From: CAYRFQ01 sp964423615
Lineage (GTDB): Bacteria > Planctomycetota > Planctomycetia > Gemmatales > Gemmataceae
Length of the DNA: 64,000 bases
Assembly (NCBI GenBank): GCA_964423615.1
Contig: CAYRFQ010000016.1
Coordinates: 56,387 to 120,386, forward strand
Reading direction: 5' to 3'
Below, one piece after another: positions 1 through 9,359 of this stretch. The stretch's first letter is position 1. Every line of letters begins with the position of its first letter. The position numbers and the translations under genes are program-made. The notes below the pieces were generated by a model that did no database searches, had not been told where the DNA came from, and saw only the letters and a list, made by a program, of their open reading frames with translations.

Positions 1-826
1 CGTCTATGAACTCCAGTTCGTTCAATTCCCAAGCATGCCAGTACTGTGTGGGGAGATTTCGGAGCTGAATGTTTCCGACGATTTGGAACGTCTCGGGGTC
101 GAGATATCGCAAGATCATTGAGCCATCGCTCAGGATCAAGTTTTGCCCGTCGTGGGTCAGGCCCCAAGCTTCGCGGACTCCTCGCGGATACGATTCGATC
201 GTTCGCAGGAGCCGGAATGTATTCTTGTCATAGACGAAAGCGAAAGGTGCCCGAGGATAGGTTTCGTACTCCGGGAGATAGCCCTGATGACGTGGAGTGT
301 AAACTTGCGTTGGGTGAGCAACCCAGGTGAGTTGAATTATCTTGTCTTGCCAGATGGTCATGCCTTCGCCAAAGCAGTGGCTTGGCAAGTCATGTTCACG
401 AACGGCTTGTCCCGTCTCAAGGTTAACTTTCCGGAGCTTGGACTCTCCATAGAGCCCAGTCCCTTCGTAGAGATGCCCTTCGTGGAAAACCAATCCTTGG
501 GTGAAAGCTTCCTCGTCGTGCGGATACCGTTCGACGACTCTATAGGAGAGCAACTCGTGGTCTCCTTCCAAACTCGGAAACCCTTCCGGTATGTCGGAAG
601 TTGCCTTTTCATTCCACCAGCTGGAACTCACTGCCACGCCCGCTAAGCCCGCTATACCGAGGGCTGCGAGAGACCACCCAAGCCAACGTCGGCGCGATAT
701 CCTTCGCGGCGCTACCTCTGGTTGAAGTTGTTGCGAGGAGTTCGTTGTCAATGGCTGAGAAGCGAGCCGTTTCGTTCGTTTCTTCGAACTCGTTTTCGCC
801 TTTTTTATGTTCGTTGATTTGCTCAT
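1..826 (-). CDS. Glutaminyl-peptide cyclotransferase (glutamine cyclotransferase), 3' end cut by window edge
   Basis: The reading frame is open from ATG at 826 to the window edge, so about 275 residues are visible and the C-terminus is missing. The first 48 residues are rich in Lys, Arg, Ser and Gln. A single membrane segment follows at about 49-66. The exported part from about residue 90 matches plant/bacterial-type glutamine cyclotransferases: YPHDEEAFTQGL, LYEGTGLYG, SKLRKVNLETG, FGEGMT and WGLTHDGQ all occur in family order. Such enzymes cyclise N-terminal Gln to pyroglutamate, here probably on the outer side of the cytoplasmic membrane. It is the last visible gene of a minus-strand series that begins near 4887. 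No clear ribosome-binding site precedes the ATG, so the start is the least certain part. Confidence 0.85.
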   Translation of the reverse strand, partial: MSKSTNIKKAKTSSKKRTKRLASQPLTTNSSQQLQPEVAPRRISRRRWLGWSLAALGIAGLAGVAVSSSWWNEKATSDIPEGFPSLEGDHELLSYRVVERYPHDEEAFTQGLVFHEGHLYEGTGLYGESKLRKVNLETGQAVREHDLPSHCFGEGMTIWQDKIIQLTWVAHPTQVYTPRHQGYLPEYETYPRAPFAFVYDKNTFRLLRTIESYPRGVREAWGLTHDGQNLILSDGSMILRYLDPETFQIVGNIQLRNLPTQYWHAWELNELEFID

Positions 827-932
827 GAAGGAGAGGAAAGCCTCAAGACTTCGTATCCCTTATCGCTTCGCTCATAAACACCAACCAGCACAGAGTCGTG
901 AGTTCGTTTGACGCCAGCACAACTGACACACC

Positions 933-1250
933 TCAAGGGCCACCGACAGCACCGCCCCCAACTGCTGCACCAGGAGGACCGCCTCCTTTGGCCCCAACTG
1001 CTCCCGCGCCAGGAACACCTCCAGGAGCCCCACCAACCGGGGCCGTTTTTTTGGGATCACGGGGCCCATAAGGGTCTATCGTGACTTTGGGTGGTTTGGC
1101 CTGACCGTAGTCGTATTTTTGGTAGTCCAAAAAGATCAGCACGCCCCCCCCAATCAAGGCGAGCAGAGAGATGCCCAACATTCCAGTGTAGGCATCGGTT
1201 TTTGACTGTGGTTTATTGCTCTTGGAAGACGATTTCTTTTTTCGTGCCAT
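933..1250 (-). CDS. Small membrane protein with Gly/Pro/Ala-rich tail
   Basis: This 105-residue protein has a basic, Lys/Ser-rich start (MARKKKSSSKSNK), one membrane segment at about residues 24-42, and an exported tail. The tail begins YGQAKPPKVTIDPYGPRDPKK and ends in low-complexity Gly, Ala, Pro and Val. I recognise no domain. It lies between two other membrane proteins on the same strand with gaps of about 100 bases, so it is probably co-transcribed with them. The low-complexity tail suggests a flexible periplasmic linker or an envelope contact, which is inference only. Confidence 0.6.
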   Translation of the reverse strand: MARKKKSSSKSNKPQSKTDAYTGMLGISLLALIGGGVLIFLDYQKYDYGQAKPPKVTIDPYGPRDPKKTAPVGGAPGGVPGAGAVGAKGGGPPGAAVGGGAVGGP

Positions 1251-1349
1251 GAGTCATTTCTCCCAACATGTTATTTGTGTTTGCCCGGCGGCCCACAGGC
1301 TGGTTCGCGCTACTTTTCCTGGGAGCACACAAAAGGTCACAAATTTACC

Positions 1350-2276
1350 TCATGGGTTTAGGTTCGACGTGACGAAGTCGCCCACTTTCACCGAAGGTGA
1401 CCGTCCGTTGCTCCGTGGAAGCATTTTTCCTGCGGCCACGTGGGCCTTCAGAGCTGTTATTTCGAGCTCCCCAATATACCGTACTTGACTACCGACTTTG
1501 TCGGTTCGGTAAACATAGAGCGTGTTCCCTTTGGCCAGGTTATCGTCACTGCCCAGATCGACCAGGGCATACGTACTATAACTGCCTGGTCCGACTTGCG
1601 TGACTTTGCCCTCAAGAAACGCTTTCGGCGGGTTCGACCGTCCACCTCGGACGATCTCGATCGCAGGAGATTGTGGCGTCCCCGGTCTCGCTCCGGGAAG
1701 CTTCGCTTTCGCGATTTCCGTCTCGTAGTCAGCGAGTTTCGCCGTTAATTCTCCGACGCGTCGTAGCAACTCGCGTTGACGGTCAAGGGCAGCGTTCATT
1801 GCGGCTTCGGCCTCCTGAACTTTGCTCCGTTCTTTGTCCAGAAGGCCCCCCAAATCCTTGATCTGATTATTTTTCTTGGCAAGCTCCGTTTGGTGATCCT
1901 GAACAAGGGTGAGAGAACCAGCGGCTTGCTGTTCCGCCGAAGTCTTCCCAAGAGCGGCGTTCCGGATGGTTGCCTGGGTTTTCTTATTTTCGGCCTCAAG
2001 GCTGTTACGTTTGTCCAGGCCGTCTGCCTGAACTTTGCTCAGTTTCTGTTCAAGATCCTTGATGGTGGCCTGTTGGATTTGGAGATCACGGACATGTTTA
2101 TTCCGTTCTTTGATCGCGACTGCGTGGTTTTGCTTTGCGATCTCGACAGACTGTTTGAGCGTTTCGTAGGCATCCTTCCAGTTTTTACGCGTGGCAAAAT
2201 CCACGACTAGAAATCCCCCGACGAAAAGGGCGAACAGCAAGTTGAGAATGACTAAGATTCGGCCCATCGTATTCAT
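1350..2276 (-). CDS. Membrane-anchored coiled-coil protein, unknown function
   Basis: The 308-residue protein starts with an uncleaved membrane anchor (about residues 5-26). A long Lys/Glu/Gln-rich coiled coil follows (about 30-200), with runs such as QQATIKDLEQKLSKVQ. The C-terminal part (about 215-305) is globular and predicted beta-rich, with ALVDLGSDDNLAKGNTLYVY and a closing VKVGDFVTSNLNP. The architecture loosely resembles MreC-like periplasmic proteins, where a coiled coil carries a beta domain, but I see no diagnostic MreC motif. It belongs to the minus-strand cluster 4887-933, in which every member has an N-terminal anchor. The ATG at 2276 (MNTMGRILVIL) is a plausible start; the ATG three codons later is an alternative. 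Confidence 0.75.
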   Translation of the reverse strand: MNTMGRILVILNLLFALFVGGFLVVDFATRKNWKDAYETLKQSVEIAKQNHAVAIKERNKHVRDLQIQQATIKDLEQKLSKVQADGLDKRNSLEAENKKTQATIRNAALGKTSAEQQAAGSLTLVQDHQTELAKKNNQIKDLGGLLDKERSKVQEAEAAMNAALDRQRELLRRVGELTAKLADYETEIAKAKLPGARPGTPQSPAIEIVRGGRSNPPKAFLEGKVTQVGPGSYSTYALVDLGSDDNLAKGNTLYVYRTDKVGSQVRYIGELEITALKAHVAAGKMLPRSNGRSPSVKVGDFVTSNLNP

Positions 2277-2496
2277 GGCACATGCCCTCGTCTAGCATCC
2301 ATTGGCGTGAGATCCAGCCAGCTCGGATACGTCCCCCGTTCGCACAAGCGGCATCGGTGTCCGCTGTGTGATTTACCCCGGTTGCACACCGAAGTCGTAG
2401 CGCGATTTCCTCGAATGATTTGAGGGGTGGGATATACCCGACCTCGTCACAGAATGTCAACTCCAGTTTATCTGAGAAAATGCAGAAGATCTCTTC

Positions 2497-3318
2497 TTAC
2501 TTTTTCAGAGTTCTCCTTTTCGCCAACGCTTGCTTGAGTTCTTGCAATCGATCCATCAGCGAAAATTGCCTCTCCTCGAGTTGGAGAGCACCATAACTTT
2601 CTTTGACCCACAACTTGTCGATTGACCGTTTTTCCGCCCGCAAGCGTTCTTGGTTTTCGATCTCGGCTTGAATCAAGTCCAGGATCCCAGGAGACAACGG
2701 AGGACCGCCTTTGGGGTCGGGAACTCGCTTGCGTTGGTCGATGATGAAGTTTTGACGATCCAACCACTCGTTGTGTTCCTTCACGTAGCGTTCGTGTTCT
2801 TCTCGGAGGTCGGCAAACCGCTTGAGGTACTGCTTGTACGACTTGTCCAGTGTCATTGTCTTTGCCAAACCAGTCTTCGCAGCCACTGTATAAGTTACAG
2901 GTTGATTTTCGAGAACGGGTCGGCCCGCAACGTCTGTTTGGTAGTAGCGGCCTGCCGAATTCAAGCTAGCAAGTGTTTTGACTCGATTGATTTTGATCGT
3001 ATTGGCCGGTGAGGAATCCATCTCGGTTATCTTTTGGACATACCAAATGTAGTTGGCCGCCCTATCCATTTCTCTTTGCTGCAGCCCGGATTTTGCTTTC
3101 TGCAGTTTGTCGAAGGCTTGGTACTTCCATTCGATGGCCTTGTTGACTGCAGCGATACGTTTATCTACTTCTGAGGCGACTGCCCCGCTCACTTCCTCTT
3201 TGGGTAAAGTCCCCCCGAGGTCCGGACTGATGAGGAAAAGAGCAACGGTCACCCCAACGAACAGCATGCTGAAAGCCACGTTGAGCAGGATCAGTATTTT
3301 TCCCAAGAAATTGAACAT
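2497..3318 (-). CDS. Membrane-anchored coiled-coil protein, unknown function
   Basis: This 273-residue protein has the same plan as its neighbours. Residues 1-30 (MFNFLGKILILLNVAFSMLF) form a membrane anchor. The rest is mainly helical and charged, with a Lys/Arg-rich coiled coil at the C-terminus (LQELKQALAKRRTLKK). The anchor resembles that of the downstream protein at 1350-2276 (MGRILVILNLLFALF), suggesting that the two are old paralogues. The gene starts only 6 bases after the 520-codon gene at 3325-4887, so the two are almost certainly co-transcribed. No enzymatic motif was found. A structural or scaffold role in the envelope is inferred only from the architecture. Confidence 0.75.
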   Translation of the reverse strand: MFNFLGKILILLNVAFSMLFVGVTVALFLISPDLGGTLPKEEVSGAVASEVDKRIAAVNKAIEWKYQAFDKLQKAKSGLQQREMDRAANYIWYVQKITEMDSSPANTIKINRVKTLASLNSAGRYYQTDVAGRPVLENQPVTYTVAAKTGLAKTMTLDKSYKQYLKRFADLREEHERYVKEHNEWLDRQNFIIDQRKRVPDPKGGPPLSPGILDLIQAEIENQERLRAEKRSIDKLWVKESYGALQLEERQFSLMDRLQELKQALAKRRTLKK

Positions 3319-3324
3319 GATTTC

Positions 3325-4887
3325 TTACTTTCCAAGAAGTTGCTTCTCGAAGATGGTAATTGTTCGAAGGAGTTCCTGGTTTTTTTCCGCCGCTTCGGCA
3401 CGCCTTTTCTGAGCCGCAAACAATTCGTTGTGAGTTTTGCTCAACGTCGTTACAAGCTGCTGGGTTGCCCGACGTTCTTTGACGAGTTGCTCGATTTCTT
3501 TCGTAAACTGTGGGACATGCGTTTGGATGAACAGGTTTTTGGCTCTCGCACGGGCTGCATCAGCTCGTTTGGCATCCAGTTCCCGACTGTAAATCTTCGG
3601 GAGCATGAGGATCATCTCCTCAATGCGATTTTTGTGGGTCTCTACAAAATGGTCGGCGTCTTTGCGAACGAAATATTCCTGGTCTTCGGCTTCCTGGTTA
3701 ATGACCTCAGCCAGGGCATTCAGACCGCCGGTAAACAATCGCAGGCCAAGAATCAATTCGGTACGCTTGATGGCATCCTGGCCGAAAACCGGAGGCCCTC
3801 CCGGACTGATCGTCAGGTCGCTGAGGCAGACGAGCAAGAACGCTATGCTGTATCGCTTTTCGAAAGAGTCTCGTTTGACGGGTAGGACCTTCCCCTGTTG
3901 GCCAAGGGCTTCACCGAAACGCAAAGTGACAAGCTCTTCGAGGTTTTGGAGTGGGACTTTTTTCGGATCGGCGCTGAAGAACAGGGCATCACTCATCTTC
4001 CGCGAGAGCTTCTTTTGTTCGTCCGATAACGAAAGGAAGTCCGCTTCCTTGCCAGCGGCTGGGCCTCCTGGTGCTTTGCCGCCATCTGGTAATACGATCG
4101 TCCACGGACGGAAGGCTTGTTGACGTCGAAGAAACCGCACGTAGACCCGACGTTTGAGGGCTTCTTCGAGCATGGTGTCCAGCGTTGCTTCGGCGGCTTT
4201 GGCCTTTTCCCGCTGTTCCCACACTGTGTAGAAGTCTTCGACTTTGGTTGCCCCAGGCTTGAGGGGCGTACTGGGGTAAGTGTGGATCAAAGGTCGGATA
4301 GTCGCCAGAGGGAAGAGGCACTCCTCGAGCAGTTTCAGCTTGGCCGCTTGTGGGTTGGCGGCTTTCTTCGTTTGTTGGATTTCATTCTGAACGCCTGTAC
4401 TGACGGACTCAAAAAAGATACCTTGGAGTCGGCGAACCTCTTCTTCCAAAGTCTTCACTGGTCCATCGGTGAATTGGGCGTTTGCAAACAACTTCTTCAA
4501 ATAATCCTCCGGAAAAGCCTCCGGACGCACAGTTGGATTCAAAGTCCCCTCAAAACTTTGAAACGCGCTTTTGGGACTCTTACCCGTACGACGCTGAGTA
4601 AAGGCGTTTTTCAATTCTTCGCTGGTAAGGGATACTTGCGGATCGGTCAGCTGGGATGCACTGGGCTGGTCTTTTTCTTCGTCCAACGGAAGCCCGGCAA
4701 GGCGGATGTCGAGGTCGAAAATCAATTTCGTAAACTGGTGGCGTCTTTGGTAATTGAGCAGGATCAGGAAAGTGAACACAACAGCCATCACGATGTTCAA
4801 ACCGAACAACAAATAGTTGATCGAACTCATGGGTTGCGTTTTAGTCTTTTCCTGTACATCGTCTTCGAAATCGGCATCCATAGACAT
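3325..4887 (-). CDS. Large membrane-anchored helical protein, unknown function
   Basis: The protein has 520 residues. A short acidic N-terminus (MSMDADFEDDVQEK) precedes one membrane segment at about 24-44 (YLLFGLNIVMAVVFTFLILL). The large domain behind it is predicted helical and ends in a coiled coil (about 455-520, LNFRT-poor and rich in Glu, Gln, Arg and Ala). I recognise no family. It is the first gene of the cluster, with more than 1.1 kb of non-coding DNA upstream, and it overlaps nothing. Its size and position suggest that it is the core of the cluster, with the smaller anchored coiled-coil proteins at 2497-3318 and 1350-2276 as partners. This is inferred from gene order. Confidence 0.75.
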   Translation of the reverse strand: MSMDADFEDDVQEKTKTQPMSSINYLLFGLNIVMAVVFTFLILLNYQRRHQFTKLIFDLDIRLAGLPLDEEKDQPSASQLTDPQVSLTSEELKNAFTQRRTGKSPKSAFQSFEGTLNPTVRPEAFPEDYLKKLFANAQFTDGPVKTLEEEVRRLQGIFFESVSTGVQNEIQQTKKAANPQAAKLKLLEECLFPLATIRPLIHTYPSTPLKPGATKVEDFYTVWEQREKAKAAEATLDTMLEEALKRRVYVRFLRRQQAFRPWTIVLPDGGKAPGGPAAGKEADFLSLSDEQKKLSRKMSDALFFSADPKKVPLQNLEELVTLRFGEALGQQGKVLPVKRDSFEKRYSIAFLLVCLSDLTISPGGPPVFGQDAIKRTELILGLRLFTGGLNALAEVINQEAEDQEYFVRKDADHFVETHKNRIEEMILMLPKIYSRELDAKRADAARARAKNLFIQTHVPQFTKEIEQLVKERRATQQLVTTLSKTHNELFAAQKRRAEAAEKNQELLRTITIFEKQLLGK

Positions 4888-5020
4888 TCGGGATTCCCCT
4901 TGGTGGCTTTCTGGATGTGCTTAGCTTGAGATGGCCCTTGCACAGGGCACCCAATTGACTATTCTGACTCCACAACGCTTGTGGTCTTTGGCCCTTGGTT
5001 TGTCGTCGTGCCGATTTTCC

Positions 5021-5052
5021 CACAAACCTCTCTTGGATGCTTCAGGTTTGTG
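5021..5052. repeat. Inverted repeat, 9-bp perfect stem
   Basis: CACAAACCT (5021-5029) pairs perfectly with AGGTTTGTG (5044-5052) across a 14-base loop. It lies about 135 bases upstream of the ATG of the 520-codon membrane-protein gene. It could be a leader structure of that cluster or a protein-binding site. Confidence 0.45.
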
Positions 5053-5199
5053 TCCAATGGCACACATGGGTATTCCAACGTGGCAGACCGGCAGAAGTGA
5101 TCGACTCGTATTGATTTCCTTGGCTCAAATCACCGAGATGTTTCCACGACAACAGGGATCGAGACGGATCACCGGACCTTTACGGGCGGCACTGCGAGC

Positions 5200-5222
5200 G
5201 TGTGGACGCAGAAGGTCCACAC
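5200..5222. repeat. Inverted repeat, 8-bp perfect stem
   Basis: GTGTGGAC (5200-5207) pairs with GTCCACAC (5215-5222) around a 7-base loop. On the plus strand an A-rich run follows and no T-run, so it is not a typical plus-strand terminator. Its role is unknown. Confidence 0.4.
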
Positions 5223-6013
5223 AAACAATAACGATATTGTTGCTGAAATACCGCCGGGAATGCAACAGGTTCTCGACGGAATTATGGCAGACGAAGGAAT
5301 TTACGCTTGCCGAGTTTGGCCCATTCTTCCCAACGTGAATGATCCGAATCCTCCGAAACTGGCAACTTTCTGGGAGTCTGACTCCACCTTCCCCACATCG
5401 TCCTTGATCGACCGAGTGGAAACACCAAGAGCAAATCCCGTTCTCGACCTTCCTTACGAATTTCACTATCGTGATAGATTTCCCTCTTCGCCTCAACCTC
5501 CCCCGAATCGTCTGCTCCAGAGTGTCCAGAAACTCGGTCGACGTTTGACAAGACCACAACCCGATGACATGTTACATCTAGTGAACGAAGAACGAACGTA
5601 ACGAATGAGCCATACGGGCCGTTTCTCCCCTTGTCTACTATTTTTCGGCCTGACTCGTGGACAAAAGGGGCAGAACGCCGATAACGAAGCCCGAAACGAT
5701 ATCCGAAGTTCGACAGGAACGAGTCCGCCGTTGGTCGTTCGAAGTTCTTAGGACAACTCAGTTCCTGCGGACGATCCCAAGCAAGATTCCAGGTGATTGA
5801 CCACTTCGAAACTCCTCGGAAATGCTGTCGTTTCGGTGGAAACTCTGGGAAAAACGCTCCCGTTTGGTATCGGGAGCAGCCGCATCCAATCCAGAAAAAC
5901 AGACTCCAAGCGTAACCCTACTCGAAACCCATTCACGAGGTGATGAGAAGGACGGAGAGGCCGAGATTCGGCCTGGCCAGGTCGACATCACTCAATACAG
6001 TTAGGCGAGTACC

Positions 6014-7396
6014 GTGAGGTCAACGTTGCAACTTATCGGCGATTACGAGGTACTGGAGAAGATCGCTGAAGGGGGAATGGGGTCCGTCTTCAAAGCACGA
6101 CATCCCGAAACTGGGGAGATCGTGGCGATCAAAGTCGTTTCTCCGCATCTGGCCAAGAACAAAGTCTTGCTCAAGCGCTTTGAGCAGGAGTATCACGTTG
6201 CCAGCACACTTACCCATCCAAACATCATCCGCGCTTTGGGCTTTGGCTACACCGGCGTCTCGCCCTACCTCGTCATGGAGTTCGTCGACGGAGATTCACT
6301 CGGGAAGTTGATCGAAGAGGGAGGGGAACTCTCCGAACCTAACGCCATCCAGATCATCGTTCAGGTGGCCCAAGGGTTGCACAAGGCCCACAAGCAGGGA
6401 CTCGTCCACCGAGACGTCAAACCCGACAACATCCTGATCAACTCTCAAGGAGCGGCTAAACTTGCCGATCTTGGGTTAGTAAAAGAACTCGAGGCGGATT
6501 TGAATCTAACAAGGACGGGCCGTGGCCTTGGGACTCCACACTTCATGGCACCCGAACAATTTCGGAACGCGAAAAATGCCGACGTCCGCTGCGATGTTTA
6601 TTCGCTCGGGGCAACGCTTTACATGATGGTGACCGGGGAATTGCCCTTCAAATCTCTCAGTCCACTCGATGCGTGGATGAAGAAAGTCGATAACAAACTC
6701 ACCCCAGCGAAAGAATTAAATCCCAATTTGAGTGAACGGGTCGACTGGGCGATTCGGCGTTCCATGCATCCCGATCCGGAAAAGCGTCCTAGCTCCTGTC
6801 AAGAATTCATCGAGGACCTGACCGGACAAGGCACCCAGCCGATACCGACCATCAACGTCGATCCTCAAGACGCCTGGTTCCTCCGGTACAAAGACGAGGA
6901 AGGAGTCATCCACACCGTCAAGGGAACCATCGGTCGCCTCCGAAGCACATTGAAGGAAGGGAGGCTCGGGGACATCTCGAACATGCGAGCTTCTCGAACC
7001 AAAGCCGGCCCCTATGAACCACTCCGGCGACACCCGGAGTTTCGAGACTTGGTGATTCCAGCTACTCAAACCCAAAAAATTCCATCACCAAATTCACGCA
7101 ATTCCCAACAAGGGCACTCTCATTCCACCAAGTCATCGTTTCCCTCAGACAAACAAGCACGAACTCGCACCCTCCAAACTCCTCCTTCGGACCCCCACTC
7201 TGTCGGGACCGTTCCGCCGAAAAGTAACGAACAGACTCCTCACTTGAACCTGGGTACGGGCATCCCGGGAATTCCAGTAGACACAGAAGAAGGAGCAACG
7301 GAATGGGGGCGTATCTTTCTCTTCTTTATCCTCACGATGTTGACAGGACTCATCGGATTTTTCGCTCTCCCTCACTTGACAAACCTGTTGAAGTAG
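6014..7396 (+). CDS. Ser/Thr protein kinase, PknB-like, with C-terminal membrane anchor
   Basis: This is a 460-residue kinase. The glycine loop is IAEGGMGSVFKA (about 18-29), the ATP lysine is K40 in VAIKV, and the catalytic loop is VHRDVKPDN with D134. The metal-binding DFG appears as DLG (D152), and the P+1 segment ends in APEQ. The kinase domain finishes near residue 275. A Pro/Ser/Thr-rich linker follows, and the protein closes with one membrane segment (about 437-457, FLFFILTMLTGLIGFFAL). The kinase is therefore cytoplasmic and tail-anchored, with almost nothing outside. The start is a GTG at 6014; it sits 10 residues before the kinase fold, which fits the family. No partner gene adjoins it. 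The RsbT-like gene and the sigma factor downstream are the nearest regulatory genes. Confidence 0.92.
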   Translation: MRSTLQLIGDYEVLEKIAEGGMGSVFKARHPETGEIVAIKVVSPHLAKNKVLLKRFEQEYHVASTLTHPNIIRALGFGYTGVSPYLVMEFVDGDSLGKLIEEGGELSEPNAIQIIVQVAQGLHKAHKQGLVHRDVKPDNILINSQGAAKLADLGLVKELEADLNLTRTGRGLGTPHFMAPEQFRNAKNADVRCDVYSLGATLYMMVTGELPFKSLSPLDAWMKKVDNKLTPAKELNPNLSERVDWAIRRSMHPDPEKRPSSCQEFIEDLTGQGTQPIPTINVDPQDAWFLRYKDEEGVIHTVKGTIGRLRSTLKEGRLGDISNMRASRTKAGPYEPLRRHPEFRDLVIPATQTQKIPSPNSRNSQQGHSHSTKSSFPSDKQARTRTLQTPPSDPHSVGTVPPKSNEQTPHLNLGTGIPGIPVDTEEGATEWGRIFLFFILTMLTGLIGFFALPHLTNLLK

Positions 7397-7418
7397 AGCA
7401 AGTTGATAATTGATTCAT

Positions 7419-7441
7419 TCCACTTCTGTCCCGGAAGTGGA
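7419..7441 (+). terminator. Hairpin after kinase gene, possible terminator
   Basis: TCCACTTC (7419-7426) pairs with GAAGTGGA (7434-7441) around a 7-base loop, 22 bases after the kinase stop codon. No T-run follows, so intrinsic termination is uncertain. The rest of 7397-7732 shows no gene. Confidence 0.45.
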
Positions 7442-7732
7442 GTAACACAGAAACTCACGCAACGCCCCAAGTATTCTTCAGGGTGCGAGAGCGTAGGCAT
7501 ACAGTCTTCTATAGCGTGCCAGCGTCGCCCACGAGAACACCGGCAAATCCACTCGACGTAATTCCACCGATGCAACACGCATTGGCAACCGTCTCGAACA
7601 CCCTATTCGCTACCCAATCCTCCATCCTTTCACAATCAAGAGAATCGCCCTAAACTTTGCCCTTGGCTTGAAATCGGATTCCATGTATAAATGGATAAAC
7701 ACTCAATCTACACCTGTGTCAAGGAAGACACG

Positions 7733-8251
7733 ATGAAATATACCGCTTCTGAATCTGCGCAGCTTCTGTGGAAATGTGACGTCGCTTCACCGACGGAGCT
7801 ACTCCTCGTTCGAATACGAGCCCGGCAAATCACACGTCTTCTTGGGTTTGACCGGAATGAACAAGCCCTCGTGGCGAGCGTGTTATTTGAATTACTCGCC
7901 GCCGATTGGAACACGAGAGTAGTGGAAGTTGTTTTTTTTCTTGAGACAAACTACCTTCGCGTTTACCGACGAAGTAGTTCAAACGGCAATTCTGAATCAC
8001 ACAGATTGCGTGTAGAATCTCAGGTCCGCAATTCCGATAAACTTCTCGTGTCGCGAGAAGCCCCGTCCCAACAACGACAAATCGATGCGGCCGATTTCCC
8101 CTGGATGCTCAATCAGCTTTCGGAAAATGCTCTTTTTGAGGAACTTAGGGCTCAAAATTTGGAATTTCTTGAACTTTTTCTCGATTCTAAGCCAGTCTCG
8201 GTACCTTCCTTCTCCGATAATCAAGTCTCCTTAAACTCCCGTGCAGCTTAG
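7733..8251 (+). CDS. RsbT-like (HATPase-fold) regulatory protein, degenerate
   Basis: The protein has 172 residues if it starts at the ATG at 7733 (MKYTASESAQLLWKC), which has AAGGAAG about 10 bases upstream. An in-frame ATG at 7691 gives 14 more residues but lacks such a site. The segment RARQITRLLGFDRNEQALV followed by ASVLFELLA resembles the N-box region of RsbT/SpoIIAB-type anti-sigma kinases (typically GF...DQTRIATAVSELARN). Here the N-box Asn is absent (FELLAADW), so ATP binding may be lost. The C-terminal half (ADFPWMLNQLSENALFEEL) is unrelated to that family as far as I can see. The gene lies 1.1 kb upstream of a sigma-70 gene, so a link to sigma control is possible but unproven. Confidence 0.55.
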   Translation: MKYTASESAQLLWKCDVASPTELLLVRIRARQITRLLGFDRNEQALVASVLFELLAADWNTRVVEVVFFLETNYLRVYRRSSSNGNSESHRLRVESQVRNSDKLLVSREAPSQQRQIDAADFPWMLNQLSENALFEELRAQNLEFLELFLDSKPVSVPSFSDNQVSLNSRAA

Positions 8252-9359
8252 CAGACACATTAAATTCCTCATCCGAAAGAAATTGACAGAAATTCTTCCG
8301 ATCTCGTGTCGGAATTTCTGAAGAAGTCTTGATATGGATGGTAAGGAACTTTACAATTGTGACGAGCGATAGGGGGAATGAGATGGTGCCCGCAAAGCAA
8401 AGCAAGCACTGCCTGCTTGTATAGCACATAATTTATGGTCACCATCTCTTGCGATAGGTCGATAATGTTGCGAAGCCATTTATGGCCAAATACCACGCCG
8501 AGATACTTGTATCTCACGAACCCGATCGAGGGTAGCGACGTTTATTTGCCAGGCACAGCTAGTTTAGCGCATCTAGGAAGAATTGGACTGAGGCTTTTAG
8601 ACTCAATCCATGATTGCTGGACCGAAGAAATGAAAATTGCCCACTTGCAAATGCTGGAGGTGTGGGCGATTGACGATGTGCTACACAAGACGCGTGAGTT
8701 CGGCAAATTCCAAGCTCCTCAGGAATGTGATTCCGAAATATGACGGTAATTCGAGAGCGTTTTTCTATTGTGAACTTGTACGTTCATTCGCAATCCGACC
8801 ACGACTTTGTATTCTCGTGCCTCCCGATTTCATTCCCGAGCCACGAGTCGTTGGGTATGTACCGAAAAGGCCTGAGATTCGATTCGTATTGTCTACACAA
8901 AAGATTACAAAATCGAACTCACAGTTCAATTGGTCCGTACTCGCCTTCAACATTACAAGGTTACTTAACGTTCGAAAAGAATGGGCATCAAAAACCATTT
9001 GTTGAGACTTCGATTACAGTCCTGACTCGGGCGCTATTCCACCGAGGAAGTTCTAGTTAGAGATAGATTTGTTGGTGTGCCGTCTCACTAATTTTGGTTC
9101 AACCCACGGAACTTTTCAACGACACAGACTTAATTAACAGGCTTCGACAAACCTTAAAGCTGCTCTACATTACGGAAGAGCGCGGTGGTAAAATCCCACC
9201 CTTCCGTCGGAAGTTAATCGAGTCAATGTCGTCTTCCCCTATCAAAACTTGTCGGTTGCGTTGAGAAATTAGCCCCAACGCTTCTCTCTGGCGTCGGAGC
9301 AATGTGATCTCAACAACGTGTCAATTGAGCAACGAAATTATCAACGGGGAAGGACGGTC
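8252..9359. other. Long region without a recognisable gene, upstream of the sigma factor
   Basis: About 1.1 kb that is visibly richer in A and T than the neighbouring genes. Overlapping plus-strand frames at 8435-8743, 8637-9005 and 8740-9060 exist, but none has recognisable motifs, a good ribosome-binding site or gene-like codon use. This may be decayed coding DNA or a long regulatory region. It holds one strong stem-loop at 9172-9207. Confidence 0.4.
9172..9207 (+). other. Stem-loop in the leader region of the sigma-factor gene
   Basis: ACGGAAG (9172-9178) pairs with CTTCCGT (9201-9207), and GGTGG (9184-9188) pairs with CCACC (9196-9200). The two helices stack with a 5-base one-sided bulge and a 7-base loop, giving 12 pairs. 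No T-run follows, so it reads better as an RNA leader element or binding site than as a terminator. It ends 152 bases before the sigma-factor ATG. Confidence 0.45.

Larger units (their letters stand above)
4888..6013. other. Long intergenic region between divergent genes, with hairpins
   Basis: This 1.1 kb stretch separates the minus-strand membrane-protein cluster from the plus-strand kinase. I found no convincing gene. The longest frames (for example plus 5200-5601 and minus 5125-5559) have no recognisable motifs and a composition unlike their neighbours. The region contains two strong inverted repeats, listed separately, and presumably holds both promoters. Confidence 0.5.

Noticed and set aside
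5360..5377. 18-base exact match TGGCAACTTTCTGGGAGT with 9478-9495 in the sigma-factor gene
   Set aside because: The flanks show no similarity on either side, so this is judged to be coincidence rather than a decayed sigma-factor copy.
5200..5601. 133-codon plus-strand frame between the membrane-protein cluster and the kinase
   Set aside because: No motifs, no ribosome-binding site, Pro/Asn-rich random-looking sequence, and a competing frame on the other strand; probably chance.
8435..9060. Three overlapping plus-strand frames upstream of the sigma factor
   Set aside because: They share no domain, lack good ribosome-binding sites and overlap each other; could be decayed coding DNA but no product can be supported.
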